Source of the DNA: a virus
Virus record (IMG/VR): IMGVR_UViG_3300012936_000059
Coordinates: 1 to 36,561 of that record
Length of the DNA: 36,561 bases
Direction: 5' to 3' (one strand)
Part shown: piece by piece, positions 1-6,284 of the stretch
How positions within the stretch are numbered: position 1 is the stretch's first letter
Layout of the letters: each line of letters starts with the position of its first letter
Program-made: the position numbers and the translations under genes
Notes under the pieces: generated by a model
Databases searched by the model: none
What the model was told of the DNA's origin: nothing
What the model saw: the letters and a program-made list of their open reading frames with translations, nothing else

Positions 1-43
1 AAATATACTCGAGGAAGAGGCCCTTGTCGATTTGTGTATATAA
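1..43 (+). CDS. C-terminal end of an upstream gene (partial)
   Basis: Reading from base 2, the frame encodes NILEEEALVDLCI and stops at TAA 41-43, immediately before a hairpin. The acidic/hydrophobic ending looks like an ordinary protein C-terminus, but only 13 codons are visible, so no function can be given. Frame 1 is also open from the window edge to 219, but it runs through the hairpin and into the convergent lipoprotein gene, so it is less likely to be the real frame. Confidence 0.4.
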   Translation, partial: NILEEEALVDLCI

Positions 44-70
44 AAAAAGCGATGAATCGCTCCATCGCTT
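42..70 (-). terminator. Rho-independent terminator of the acidic lipoprotein gene
   Basis: Perfect 8-bp inverted repeat AAGCGATG (47-54) / CATCGCTT (63-70) with an 8-nt loop. Read on the minus strand the stem is followed by a run of seven T (42-48 on the + strand are A), the classic intrinsic terminator layout. It lies about 65 bases past the stop of the minus-strand gene. It may also slow + strand transcription from the convergent upstream gene, but there is no T tract on that side. Confidence 0.7.
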
Positions 71-136
71 CTAAGTTAGAATATCAATTTAAGCAGCTAA
101 GCCGCAAAAATAAAATTAATTTAATTAACGCTGAGT

Positions 137-508
137 TTACTCACCATCTGAATCTTCTGGACCCTCAGATTCAGGAGCTTCTTCCTCTCCACTCTCCGCT
201 TCAGGCGTCTCCTCAGTAGACTCATCAACTTCTTCTTCGTCTGGAACTTCCATGTCAACTTCTTCTTCGTCTGGAACTTCCATGTCAACTTCTTCCTCTA
301 CAGGAATCTCTTCTTCAGGCACCTCCATGTCAACTTCTTCCTCGTCGACGACCTCCTCCTCTTCACAGTCCTCCTCTTCTGAAACTACACACTCAACTTC
401 TTGACCAGCTTGGGTCTCTTCTTCTGTAGAATCATCATCGTCGCAACCTGAAAAGATTGCTGTAATTGTAATTAATAGTGCTAAAACTAATGCTTTTAAT
501 CTTGACAT
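137..508 (-). CDS. Acidic repeat lipoprotein
   Basis: This 123-residue protein begins with a short basic n-region (MSRLK), a hydrophobic stretch (residues about 6-19) and a lipobox-like FSGC with the lipidated Cys at position 22. The mature part starts CDDDD and is overwhelmingly Glu/Asp, with tandem decapeptides of the type EEEVDMEVPD at about residues 55-95. A strong ribosome site (AAAAGGAGA) precedes the ATG at 508. Asp at +2 after the Cys is, in enterobacteria, an inner-membrane retention signal, so a periplasmic inner-membrane tether is the simplest reading. It is the only minus-strand gene seen and has its own terminator, an arrangement typical of morons, genes expressed independently of the phage programme. 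Phage lipoproteins are known superinfection-exclusion factors, but no specific homology is recognised and function is unknown. Confidence 0.8.
   Translation of the reverse strand: MSRLKALVLALLITITAIFSGCDDDDSTEEETQAGQEVECVVSEEEDCEEEEVVDEEEVDMEVPEEEIPVEEEVDMEVPDEEEVDMEVPDEEEVDESTEETPEAESGEEEAPESEGPEDSDGE
225..284. repeat. Two perfect 30-bp tandem repeats inside the lipoprotein gene
   Basis: Units 225-254 and 255-284 are identical. A degenerate third copy follows from 285 (with a 15-bp expansion to 329) and a partial copy after that. They encode the EEVDMEVPD decapeptides. Perfect identity of adjacent units suggests recent slippage or unequal recombination. Confidence 0.85.
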
Positions 509-604
509 ATTTATCTCCTTTTGTCATAAATCAATTAAATATGTATTTCTATAATATAATAAATTATAATTATTTTTATAATTATATTAAACAAAGGAGA
601 AACA
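509..604. promoter_or_regulatory. Divergent AT-rich promoter region
   Basis: This is the only divergent intergenic region in the window, between the minus-strand lipoprotein and the + strand membrane gene. It holds several TATAAT-like hexamers (for example 550-555 and 555-560) and a 9-bp AT-only hairpin (565-573 / 578-586), followed by the ribosome site AAAGGAGA before the ATG at 605. Transcription of both flanking genes must begin here or, for the + strand, upstream. No convincing -35 element at good spacing was found. Confidence 0.4.
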
Positions 605-964
605 ATGCCTATTAATTTAGACACAAAAAACATTTTAACGTTAATTAAAGACAACACTTTTCAAAAAATTACAGCTGTAGTTTTTTTATGTTCACTATTT
701 TTTTACCTAGGTAGACTATCTATGCCGGAGTGTAGACAAGATGTTGTCTGTCATGATATTATTAAAGATAGAGACTTACTGTCACAGCAACTTGTCAAAG
801 AAAGAACAAGTTGTCAAAAAGAAAAAGTAAGTGATCTTAAAAAATTGACAGAAAAACTAAATACAGATTGTGCAATGAGAGTTGACAATGCAATTGGTCA
901 CTGTGAATTTAGTGAAGATATTCACTGTCCAATTTGTGTTGCAAGAGGAGTGTGTCTACAATGA
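605..964 (+). CDS. Cys-rich membrane-anchored coiled-coil protein
   Basis: 119 residues. A single hydrophobic segment (about residues 20-38) follows a short N-terminus, then a charged helical part with heptad-like spacing and eight cysteines (43, 49, 70, 89, 100, 108, 111 and 117, including CPIC near the end). The topology is likely N-in with the Cys-rich part outside the cytoplasm, where disulfides could form. A good ribosome site (AAAGGAGA) precedes the ATG. The stop overlaps the start of the next gene (ATGA), so the pair is probably translationally coupled. An overlapping pair of an N-anchored and a secreted protein recalls i-/o-spanins of phage lysis cassettes, but the partner lacks a lipobox, so that role is only a possibility. 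Confidence 0.75.
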   Translation: MPINLDTKNILTLIKDNTFQKITAVVFLCSLFFYLGRLSMPECRQDVVCHDIIKDRDLLSQQLVKERTSCQKEKVSDLKKLTEKLNTDCAMRVDNAIGHCEFSEDIHCPICVARGVCLQ

Positions 965-1476
965 TTAAAAATATTTTGCTAAGTTTAAGTTTAGTTTTAA
1001 GTATTACTAGTAATTTATTTGCACAGCCTTCAGTAATACCTGCAACATTGTCTATTTCACAAGAAAAACAAGAAGAGTCTTTAATAATTGAGCATAAAGA
1101 CGTAAAGATTACAGTTGGTAAACTGGAAATATATGCACCTTTTATCTATCAAGGAGAAATTGCTCCTAAACAAGGTTATTTAATTGGAATAAAAGACACA
1201 GTTAGAATGAAAGATATAGTAACTGGTTGTCAAAATAGTTGTGACTCTTTAGTTGAAGTTATAAAAAGTAGTAATGAAGAAAAACTAGTGCAATGTCAAA
1301 AAAGATGTGATGAAAGAATAAATGTTATAACAAAGAAAAATGAAAAACTAATGCTAGAGGTGAAAATACTTGATAAAAGTTTAAAGTCTGAAAAACGGTC
1401 AAAATTTTTATGGTCATCGCTTTCAGCTACTGCAGGTGCAGGTTTAGGGATTTTAATATACCAAATTGTTAAATAA
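961..1476 (+). CDS. Secreted protein with signal peptide and C-terminal membrane anchor
   Basis: 171 residues from ATG 961, which overlaps the previous stop and sits behind an AGAGGAG ribosome site; an upstream in-frame start at 934 would bury the signal peptide. Residues 1-21 form a signal peptide ending LFA before Gln. Residues about 95-145 are a charged coiled coil with two Cys pairs (CQNSC, CQKRC), and about 149-170 form a Gly/Ala-rich membrane helix at the extreme C-terminus. The bulk should therefore sit in the periplasm, held by the tail anchor. Coupling with the preceding Cys-rich membrane protein suggests a complex, perhaps disulfide linked. Family not recognised. Confidence 0.75.
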   Translation: MIKNILLSLSLVLSITSNLFAQPSVIPATLSISQEKQEESLIIEHKDVKITVGKLEIYAPFIYQGEIAPKQGYLIGIKDTVRMKDIVTGCQNSCDSLVEVIKSSNEEKLVQCQKRCDERINVITKKNEKLMLEVKILDKSLKSEKRSKFLWSSLSATAGAGLGILIYQIVK

Positions 1477-1526
1477 TAAAGTTTTTCGTAATAATTATAA
1501 AAGTGCAACAAACTTAGGAGTTATAA

Positions 1527-1811
1527 ATGGAAATGCAACCTAACTTAGTTCTTTCAATAGGAACAGTTCTCTCTGTTATAGGGTTATTTTATTCATGGCA
1601 TAAAGATTCAAAGAAAAATGCAGAAGAAATGGCAAATCTAAAAGCAAGAGTAATAAACTTAGAAGATAAAGCAAAAATACAAGAAGGTGTACTGCAAGAG
1701 CTCTTAAGTTCAGTCCAAGAAATTAAAGTATTTTTAGCAAAAATAGATACAAAAATGACAATAATTGAAAAAGACATTAATAGTTTAAAAGAAAAGAATG
1801 AAAATAGTTAA
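1527..1811 (+). CDS. Small membrane protein with long coiled coil
   Basis: 94 residues. An N-terminal membrane segment (residues about 7-23) ending in SWHKDSKK is followed by an almost uninterrupted coiled coil to the C-terminus, with regular Leu/Ile/Val heptads. The positive charges after the helix predict that the coiled coil lies in the cytoplasm. The layout resembles small phage haemolysin/holin-accessory proteins (XhlA type), but the sequence is not diagnostic. TTAGGAG precedes the ATG. It is third in a run of membrane proteins, so a membrane or lysis module is plausible but unproven. Confidence 0.7.
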   Translation: MEMQPNLVLSIGTVLSVIGLFYSWHKDSKKNAEEMANLKARVINLEDKAKIQEGVLQELLSSVQEIKVFLAKIDTKMTIIEKDINSLKEKNENS

Positions 1812-1821
1812 TATATAATAA

Positions 1822-1829
1822 TATAAGAC
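1822..1829 (+). promoter_or_regulatory. Possible late-type promoter (TATAAGAC)
   Basis: The stretch TAATATATAATAATATAAGA begins at the stop codon of the preceding gene (1809) and lies 38 nt before the GTG at 1847. Near-identical stretches start at the stop codons 10644 and 15386. The core resembles the T4 late consensus TATAAATA with mismatches. In such AT-rich DNA the support is weak. Confidence 0.25.
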
Positions 1830-1846
1830 AATCAAGGAGAAAAACA

Positions 1847-2083
1847 GTGAGATTAACAGCTAATAATTTAAAAAGAATTATTTTGGAAGAAATGCACAAC
1901 GTAAGACTAAATGAAAGTGCAATAGAAAGACCTGTAAGAATTACACCACAGTATTTAAATAGAATTATAAGAGAAGAATATGAAGCGCATCAGCAAAGAC
2001 AAAGATTGTCTGAAGCACGTCGTTTAAGAAGAAGAAGAATAGCTGAAGCACGTCGACGTCAATCACAAAAATATTATTATTAA
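1847..2083 (+). CDS. Basic small protein with prohead-protease-like cleavage motifs; candidate internal head peptide precursor
   Basis: 78 residues, GTG start behind a clear AAGGAGA. The protein contains a duplicated motif, LKRIILEEM (8-16) and LNRIIREEY (37-45), each preceded by Thr and followed by a LxE sequence. The C-terminal third is extremely basic (RRLRRRRIAEARRR). Three sites fit the T4 gp21 prohead protease rule [LI]xE before a small residue: LNE23/S, LSE56/A and IAE67/A. Cleavage would release arginine-rich peptides, as seen for T4 internal peptides made from scaffold/core proteins. The inference is a capsid-core protein whose peptides stay with the DNA; no homologue is recognised and the protease gene is not in this window. 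Confidence 0.7.
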   Translation: MRLTANNLKRIILEEMHNVRLNESAIERPVRITPQYLNRIIREEYEAHQQRQRLSEARRLRRRRIAEARRRQSQKYYY

Positions 2084-2097
2084 TTTTTAAAAATAAG

Positions 2098-2130
2098 GTG
2101 TACATTTATTGAATTGTGTTTATTATATAC
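2098..2130 (+). promoter_or_regulatory. Candidate promoter GTGTAC-17-TATTAT
   Basis: GTGTAC (2098-2103) and TATTAT (2121-2126, continuing ATAC) are 17 bases apart in the 98-base gap before the gene at 2182. A similar box pair with the same spacing occurs at 36404-36432, and GTGT-then-TATAAT variants occur at 4051 and 32747. Short AT-rich motifs, so chance is a real alternative. Confidence 0.3.
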
Positions 2131-2181
2131 CTGCATTTAATCGCGAACAAAAAATATTTAATTAAATGAAAGGATTAATAA

Positions 2182-2442
2182 ATGCAATTATCACCAGAAC
2201 AAGTCCAGTCAATTAACGTTTTACTTTCTGCTGTACAAGTGGCACAACGACGAGGTGCTTTTTCATTGCAAGATGCACACACTCTACAAGAAGCAGTTGA
2301 TAGATTAGTGCCTAGAGAAGAGCAAGAGAGACAAGCAGAAGAGGCACAAGCTGCCGATGCAAGCGGTGATCAGGCTGAAGCAGTAGTTAGTTTACCAGAG
2401 ACAGACGACGCAGACACACAACCTGCAGCTGACTCAGAGTAA
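2182..2442 (+). CDS. Small phage protein with acidic tail
   Basis: 86 residues. The N-terminal half (about 1-43) is helical, with Gln/Ala-rich repeats and RRGAFSLQDAHTL, a pattern I associate with small conserved proteins near capsid genes of marine phages. The second half is a disordered, strongly acidic Ala/Glu/Asp tail. AAAGGA precedes the ATG. It contains one possible prohead-protease site (LQE/A near residue 37), which could be chance. It is bounded by a candidate promoter upstream and a perfect palindromic terminator downstream, so it may be a single-gene transcription unit. Function unknown. Confidence 0.65.
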   Translation: MQLSPEQVQSINVLLSAVQVAQRRGAFSLQDAHTLQEAVDRLVPREEQERQAEEAQAADASGDQAEAVVSLPETDDADTQPAADSE

Positions 2443-2459
2443 TTTTAAAAATAAAAAAT

Positions 2460-2487
2460 AAAAACAAGTAATTAATTACTTGTTTTT
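2460..2487. terminator. Bidirectional palindromic terminator
   Basis: A 28-base perfect palindrome from AAAAACAAG to CTTGTTTTT, 18 bases after the stop of the preceding gene. The stem ends in a run of five T on either strand, so it could terminate transcription both ways, although there is only one + strand gene flank to protect. Confidence 0.65.
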
Positions 2488-2504
2488 GTAATATATAATA
2501 AACA

Positions 2505-2585
2505 GGCCTAGTGCAAACATAACAGCTGACCCCGCCAGCGCACTAGAATCATGCGGACAAGTTTATCACAGAAAGTGAGGAAGTT
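2505..2585 (+). promoter_or_regulatory. Structured, locally GC-rich leader upstream of the SH3-like gene
   Basis: CTAGTGC (2508-2514) pairs with GCACTAG (2540-2546), enclosing a nested GCTG (2525-2528) / CAGC (2536-2539) stem. A smaller CAC/GTG hairpin lies nearer the ribosome site GTGAGG. The stretch is clearly GC richer than other intergenic regions here. It could be a structured 5' leader, a small RNA or an mRNA-stabilising element. It has no tRNA-like arms. Confidence 0.4.
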
Positions 2586-2996
2586 ATGGCTACAAGAAGA
2601 AAGTCTACTCCTAAAAAGAAAAAAGAAGAACCAGTAGTAGAATCTCCTGTTGAAAAAGATGTTGAACCAGTTGCTGAACCAGTAGTAGAAAAGAAGGCTG
2701 CTAAGTCAGAACCTGTTTCTGCACCAGAACAACCAAGAACTGAAGAAGTGCCTCCTCCTGTCCCTGAAGAGCCTAAGGCAGAAGTTGAAGTCCCTGTAGC
2801 AGTTGCTGCTCCTGTAGTTGAGCAACAAGTTGTAGCAGAGCCTCGCATAAGCATTGGTTCTGTTGTTATGACTCCATCTGGCAAAAGATGTCAGGTTATA
2901 GGTCATGCAAAAGGCGGAAAACTAAAAGTTCAGAATTTACAAAATACTCGTAAGGTTTATGCATATGAGCCTTCACGTCTTTCACTGGCACAATAA
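2586..2996 (+). CDS. Protein with basic head, Pro/Glu/Val-rich linker and C-terminal SH3-like domain
   Basis: 136 residues. Residues 1-14 are Lys/Arg-rich (RRKSTPKKKKEE), 15-85 form a low-complexity Glu/Pro/Val/Ala linker, and about 88-136 look like a small beta barrel (ISIGSVVMTPSGKRCQVIGHAKGGKLKVQNLQN), similar in pattern to KOW/SH3 folds that bind nucleic acid or proteins. The ribosome site GTGAGGAAG decides the start. It sits between an acidic small protein and decoration-like proteins, so a virion-assembly role is likely, but function is unknown. A minus-strand open frame over the linker is a composition artefact. Confidence 0.7.
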   Translation: MATRRKSTPKKKKEEPVVESPVEKDVEPVAEPVVEKKAAKSEPVSAPEQPRTEEVPPPVPEEPKAEVEVPVAVAAPVVEQQVVAEPRISIGSVVMTPSGKRCQVIGHAKGGKLKVQNLQNTRKVYAYEPSRLSLAQ

Positions 2997-3026
2997 CTTA
3001 AAACAACATATAAAAGGAGATTTAAA

Positions 3027-3476
3027 ATGCCAAAAATTAGACATATGGATACGAAAGGTCTTGTTCAAGAAAGCGGCGCCGGCGTAACCTTTGAGCAAGG
3101 ACAAATTACTAAAACAATAAGTCACGTAACAGATACATTAACTCTTACAGCTGATGGTGCCACTGCATTCACACAATCTGCAACAAATAATTTACCTAAA
3201 GGCTGTAGAGTTTTAGGCTTTAAGGTCGAAGTTATTGAAGCCGGGAGCGTGGACTCAGCAATTTCAAAAATTGGACACAGTGGCGACTCTGATGCATTTA
3301 TTGCAAATGTTGGTCTTAACAATAATACTGTAGGATCAAAGTCAGGATTTGCTTTAACAGAAACAACAGTTCTTGACGCAGCACGAAAACTTAAAGTAGA
3401 ACACGCAGCAATTGCAGCTGGTGCAGGTAAAGCAGGTAAAGTAAGAGTTACAGCTTTAATTGAACAAGTTAGCTAA
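3027..3476 (+). CDS. Beta-rich virion protein, first of a tandem paralogous pair (decoration-like)
   Basis: 149 residues, strong AAAAGGAGA site. The sequence alternates short beta strands and small residues: a Thr/Ser-rich strand segment, LPKGCRVLGFKVEVIEAG near the middle, and a C-terminal AGKVRVTALIEQVS. The downstream gene shares this plan (LPAGTKVKAWKVEILTAG; PPKVRVSIMIEEII), so the two are paralogues from a tandem duplication. Size, lack of membrane or catalytic motifs, and position between head-type small genes and neck genes suggest a head-decoration or fibre-type structural protein. This is inference from context. Confidence 0.7.
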   Translation: MPKIRHMDTKGLVQESGAGVTFEQGQITKTISHVTDTLTLTADGATAFTQSATNNLPKGCRVLGFKVEVIEAGSVDSAISKIGHSGDSDAFIANVGLNNNTVGSKSGFALTETTVLDAARKLKVEHAAIAAGAGKAGKVRVTALIEQVS

Positions 3477-3492
3477 TCAATAGGAGAATGTA

Positions 3493-3954
3493 ATGAAAAT
3501 TGAACTGTCAAATACTAAAGGTGCGGTTACATTCCTTGAAGGCTCAGACTTAGATATTGTTCAAGGAGAAATAAATCTTAGAACAAGAATTCTTTCATCA
3601 GAAGTCACGCTGGTCGATGGCCAGGATGAAATTGATACAACTATTAATTTACCTGCCGGCACCAAAGTCAAGGCCTGGAAGGTAGAAATACTAACTGCAG
3701 GTGGTAATGCGGCAAACATAACAGCATTAGGCCAGGCACAAGCAGTTGCAGCAGGAGCAAACATAGCAGACTTTTCTGGCATTTTTGCGCTGGCCCAAAA
3801 TAGCGCTGCAGGTGCATCAGAACAAGGTACAGTTGCATCAGCAGGTGCAGCTGTCTTAGGTGCAGCAGATATTGATTTGTTTATGCAACATGCTGACCCA
3901 GGAGCAAATCCTCCAAAAGTAAGAGTCTCTATTATGATTGAAGAAATTATCTAA
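3493..3954 (+). CDS. Beta-rich virion protein, second of the tandem pair (decoration-like)
   Basis: 153 residues, AGGAG site seven bases before the ATG, 16 bases after its paralogue. It keeps the INLPAGTKVKAWKVEI core and the VRVS-I-IEE ending of its neighbour, while the middle (residues about 75-125) is an Ala/Gly-rich region that differs completely. The first twelve residues also differ. Conserved frame with divergent middle suggests a common fold with different exposed loops. It is the last gene before a strong terminator, closing this transcription unit. Confidence 0.7.
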   Translation: MKIELSNTKGAVTFLEGSDLDIVQGEINLRTRILSSEVTLVDGQDEIDTTINLPAGTKVKAWKVEILTAGGNAANITALGQAQAVAAGANIADFSGIFALAQNSAAGASEQGTVASAGAAVLGAADIDLFMQHADPGANPPKVRVSIMIEEII

Positions 3955-3978
3955 TTTTTATTTAGACTTTTAATCTTT

Positions 3979-4016
3979 AAACCTCACTGTAGTAGAGATA
4001 CTCTTTGAGGTTTTTT
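3979..4016 (+). terminator. Rho-independent terminator
   Basis: AAACCTCA (3979-3986) pairs with TGAGGTTT (4006-4013), with an inner AGTA/TACT stem (3991-3994 / 3999-4002), and runs into six T residues (4011-4016). It lies 25 bases after the second beta-rich gene and separates it from the neck genes. Confidence 0.85.
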
Positions 4017-4050
4017 AGTATTTAAAAGTCGATAATTTGACTACTTACAA

Positions 4051-4077
4051 GTGTTTTTTATTAAACAGTCCTATAAT
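4051..4077 (+). promoter_or_regulatory. Candidate promoter after the terminator
   Basis: TATAAT at 4072-4077 follows GTGT (4051-4054) by 17 bases. It lies just after a strong terminator and 32 bases before the neck-gene ATG, where a new transcript is expected. The GTGT box is shared with the gap before the polymerase-like gene (32747). No TTGACA-type -35 at good spacing. Confidence 0.35.
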
Positions 4078-4108
4078 TACTTATGTAAAGGATTTACAGG
4101 AGTTTTTT

Positions 4109-5623
4109 ATGATAACGTTTGTTAGTACAACGCAACCAACACCTTTTGGTATTTTTGATTCTGATTCGCATTTTCAAGAAGATGCTGATGGTTTAGTGTT
4201 ATATGTTAAACGTCGATTAGGTGATGACGTTTTAAGTGTTGAATTGACAAGCAAACAAATATGGGCAAATTTTGAAGAAGCTACACTAGAGTTTTCAAAG
4301 CAAATAAACGCACATCAGGCCGAATCTTATATGTCGAATATTTTAGGTTTAAGCACAGGACTTAATGAAACATTTAGAAAAAATGAAAATGGCCATTATT
4401 ACTATATAGACTTAGGTCAAGAAGAAAATGATCTAATAGATGACGGCACAGGTTCTATCAATACAAGAAAAAATGTTCAAGTTTTAAAGATACAAGATGT
4501 TAATGATCCAAGGTTTAAGCTTCAAAATAAAAAAGCTACATATAAAATTGATGCAGGACAAATAGTAGAGCCTCGAGAGATAGTTTCTTTGCTTCAAGAC
4601 GAATCTGCCAGTCCAGTTGTAGACAAGTTAAATGGCCCAAGTGGTCAAGAGCAAAAATTTCCTAGAGAAACATTAGAATATTTAATAAGAAGATCTGAAC
4701 CTTATGCAAATGAAGCTTTTGTTGGTGGTGTAACTAATTCTATTAAAGGATTTATAAATCTTGATCATGACAAACAAGACTACAATGTGTACAAGGATAT
4801 GATTATTGCAGGACCAAATGGAGAACAATTATCTCTACAAGAATTTGATGGTAGCGATGATCATTTATCTTTGTTCAATCCAAAGTTTAAAAATCAACTT
4901 CTTCCAACTGCTACGGCAACAAAAATAAAAATAAACGAAATATTTCATTTTTCTCCCCAAGCAGCATATAGATTTTTTGATACAACATCTGCAATAAATT
5001 ATTTAAACAATCAGTTTTCATTTGAGTCTTTTACGCCTGAGACAGTTTTTTATGTCTTGCCAGTCTTTGAAGATTTGTTAAGAGCTGGCCAGTTAGACAT
5101 ATCAAATAGAGTTAGAAGAAGTAATTTTTCATATAAGTTACAAGGGCAAAACTTAAGAATATTCCCAAGGCCTACGCAAAGTAATCCTCTAAGTCTTTTT
5201 ATTGACTTTTCGTTTCCCTCTGATCCATATAAACCTAACTTACCATATTCAGACGAGTCTATTAATGGTGTGTCTAATTTATCTAACGTTCCTTTTGGCA
5301 ATATAAAGTATAGTGAAATTAATCAAATGAGTAGGCAGTGGATAAGACAATACACGCTTGCTTTATGCAAAGAAACGTTAGGATTAATTAGATCAAAATT
5401 TAGTAGTGTTCCTATTCCTGGGAGTGATGTTCAGTTAAACGGAAATGATCTTATTAGTCAAGGAAGAGATGATAGACAAAGACTTGCTGAATCACTGTCA
5501 GAAACTTTAGATAAGTTGACTTATCAAAAACTTTTAGAGGCTGATGCATCTCAAAGTGAGTCTATGAATACTATATTAAAAAGAATACCTGTTCCTAACG
5601 GAAGAGCAATAATAATAGGGTAG
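4109..5623 (+). CDS. Neck/head-completion connector-like protein
   Basis: 504 residues from ATG 4109, chosen because ACAGGAG lies seven bases upstream; the frame is open to 4037 but without a good start there. Residues about 45-75 (LTSKQIWANFEEATLEFSKQ) form helices with the FEEA pattern common in phage head-tail connector/neck proteins. The rest is mixed, ending in a helical region (about 400-490) with IRQYTLALCKETLGLIR. It begins the tail operon directly ahead of two small neck-type genes and the sheath, the place where T4-like phages carry gp13. Assignment rests on that pattern and context; it is longer than T4 gp13, so another portal-proximal role is possible. Confidence 0.5.
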   Translation: MITFVSTTQPTPFGIFDSDSHFQEDADGLVLYVKRRLGDDVLSVELTSKQIWANFEEATLEFSKQINAHQAESYMSNILGLSTGLNETFRKNENGHYYYIDLGQEENDLIDDGTGSINTRKNVQVLKIQDVNDPRFKLQNKKATYKIDAGQIVEPREIVSLLQDESASPVVDKLNGPSGQEQKFPRETLEYLIRRSEPYANEAFVGGVTNSIKGFINLDHDKQDYNVYKDMIIAGPNGEQLSLQEFDGSDDHLSLFNPKFKNQLLPTATATKIKINEIFHFSPQAAYRFFDTTSAINYLNNQFSFESFTPETVFYVLPVFEDLLRAGQLDISNRVRRSNFSYKLQGQNLRIFPRPTQSNPLSLFIDFSFPSDPYKPNLPYSDESINGVSNLSNVPFGNIKYSEINQMSRQWIRQYTLALCKETLGLIRSKFSSVPIPGSDVQLNGNDLISQGRDDRQRLAESLSETLDKLTYQKLLEADASQSESMNTILKRIPVPNGRAIIIG

Positions 5624-5627
5624 TAAC

Positions 5628-6284
5628 ATGGCAAGATTATTTTTAGGACAAAGAGAAGCAGACTTTTTTTCTGATATTTCAAAAGAATTGATTAAAGATG
5701 TTGCAGGGCAAAAAATATACTACTATACAGTGCGAGAAGATCTAAGTGATGTTCACGATGTATACGAAGAATCAATGCATAAAATATTTAATCCGCCTAC
5801 TGAAATAGAGTGTTTAGTTGAATGGCAGCCATCTGAAGTCAAAACAACACAATTTGGGCATGAGCAAATAAAAACAATTTCAGTCTTTATGCACAATAGA
5901 GATGTTATCGATAGAGACTTAAATATTCAGCAAGGTGATTACATATCTTACGGTGAATACTTTTTTGAAATTACATCTATAGTTTACGACAAATTAGTTT
6001 ACGGTCAAATAGAAAGAGTAACATCAATAAAGCTTGCATGTAAGCAAGCTCGTATTGAGCATATATTTAAAAATGCTATTGGCCCAACTTACGAAGCTTA
6101 TGTCGAAAGTGATGCGGTTCAAGTAGAGTTTGAGCAACAAAGAGGACAAACTGAGTCTGATGTTCGTCAGCTCGTTAAAGACGGTGTACTTGAAGAGCCT
6201 ATTTCAAAACCTAGAAAAGTTGCTAATGACGGAACTGTTAAAAGTGTAAATGGTGTAGGCTCTTCATTTTACGGAGATGATTAA
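5628..6284 (+). CDS. Neck/head-tail joining protein (gp14-like position)
   Basis: 218 residues, four bases after the previous stop. The N-terminal half contains YYYTVREDLSDVHDVYEESM and FNPPTEIECLVEWQ, followed by a beta-rich core (about 70-135) with QQGDYISYGEYFFEITSI, the kind of small barrel seen in head-tail stopper/joining proteins. The C-terminal 60 residues are polar and probably flexible. It overlaps the next start by one base (TAATG), so it is co-translated with the tail-completion gene. Neck function is inferred from fold pattern and order; direct gp14 homology is not established. Confidence 0.5.
   Translation: MARLFLGQREADFFSDISKELIKDVAGQKIYYYTVREDLSDVHDVYEESMHKIFNPPTEIECLVEWQPSEVKTTQFGHEQIKTISVFMHNRDVIDRDLNIQQGDYISYGEYFFEITSIVYDKLVYGQIERVTSIKLACKQARIEHIFKNAIGPTYEAYVESDAVQVEFEQQRGQTESDVRQLVKDGVLEEPISKPRKVANDGTVKSVNGVGSSFYGDD

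Noticed and set aside
34-219. Plus-strand open frame starting at GTG 34 and also open from base 1
   Set aside because: It crosses the terminator hairpin and overlaps most of the C-terminal part of the convincing minus-strand lipoprotein gene; no ribosome site.
225-329. Tandem 30-bp repeats as a CRISPR-like array
   Set aside because: Units are directly adjacent with no spacers and encode in-frame decapeptides of the lipoprotein.
2505-2580. tRNA gene in the structured GC-richer region
   Set aside because: No T-arm GGTTCGA-type sequence, no acceptor stem of seven pairs and no anticodon arm could be built.
2549-2884. Minus-strand open frame of Ser/Thr/Gly composition
   Set aside because: Antisense shadow of the Glu/Pro/Val-rich linker of the 2586-2996 gene; no ribosome site on that strand.
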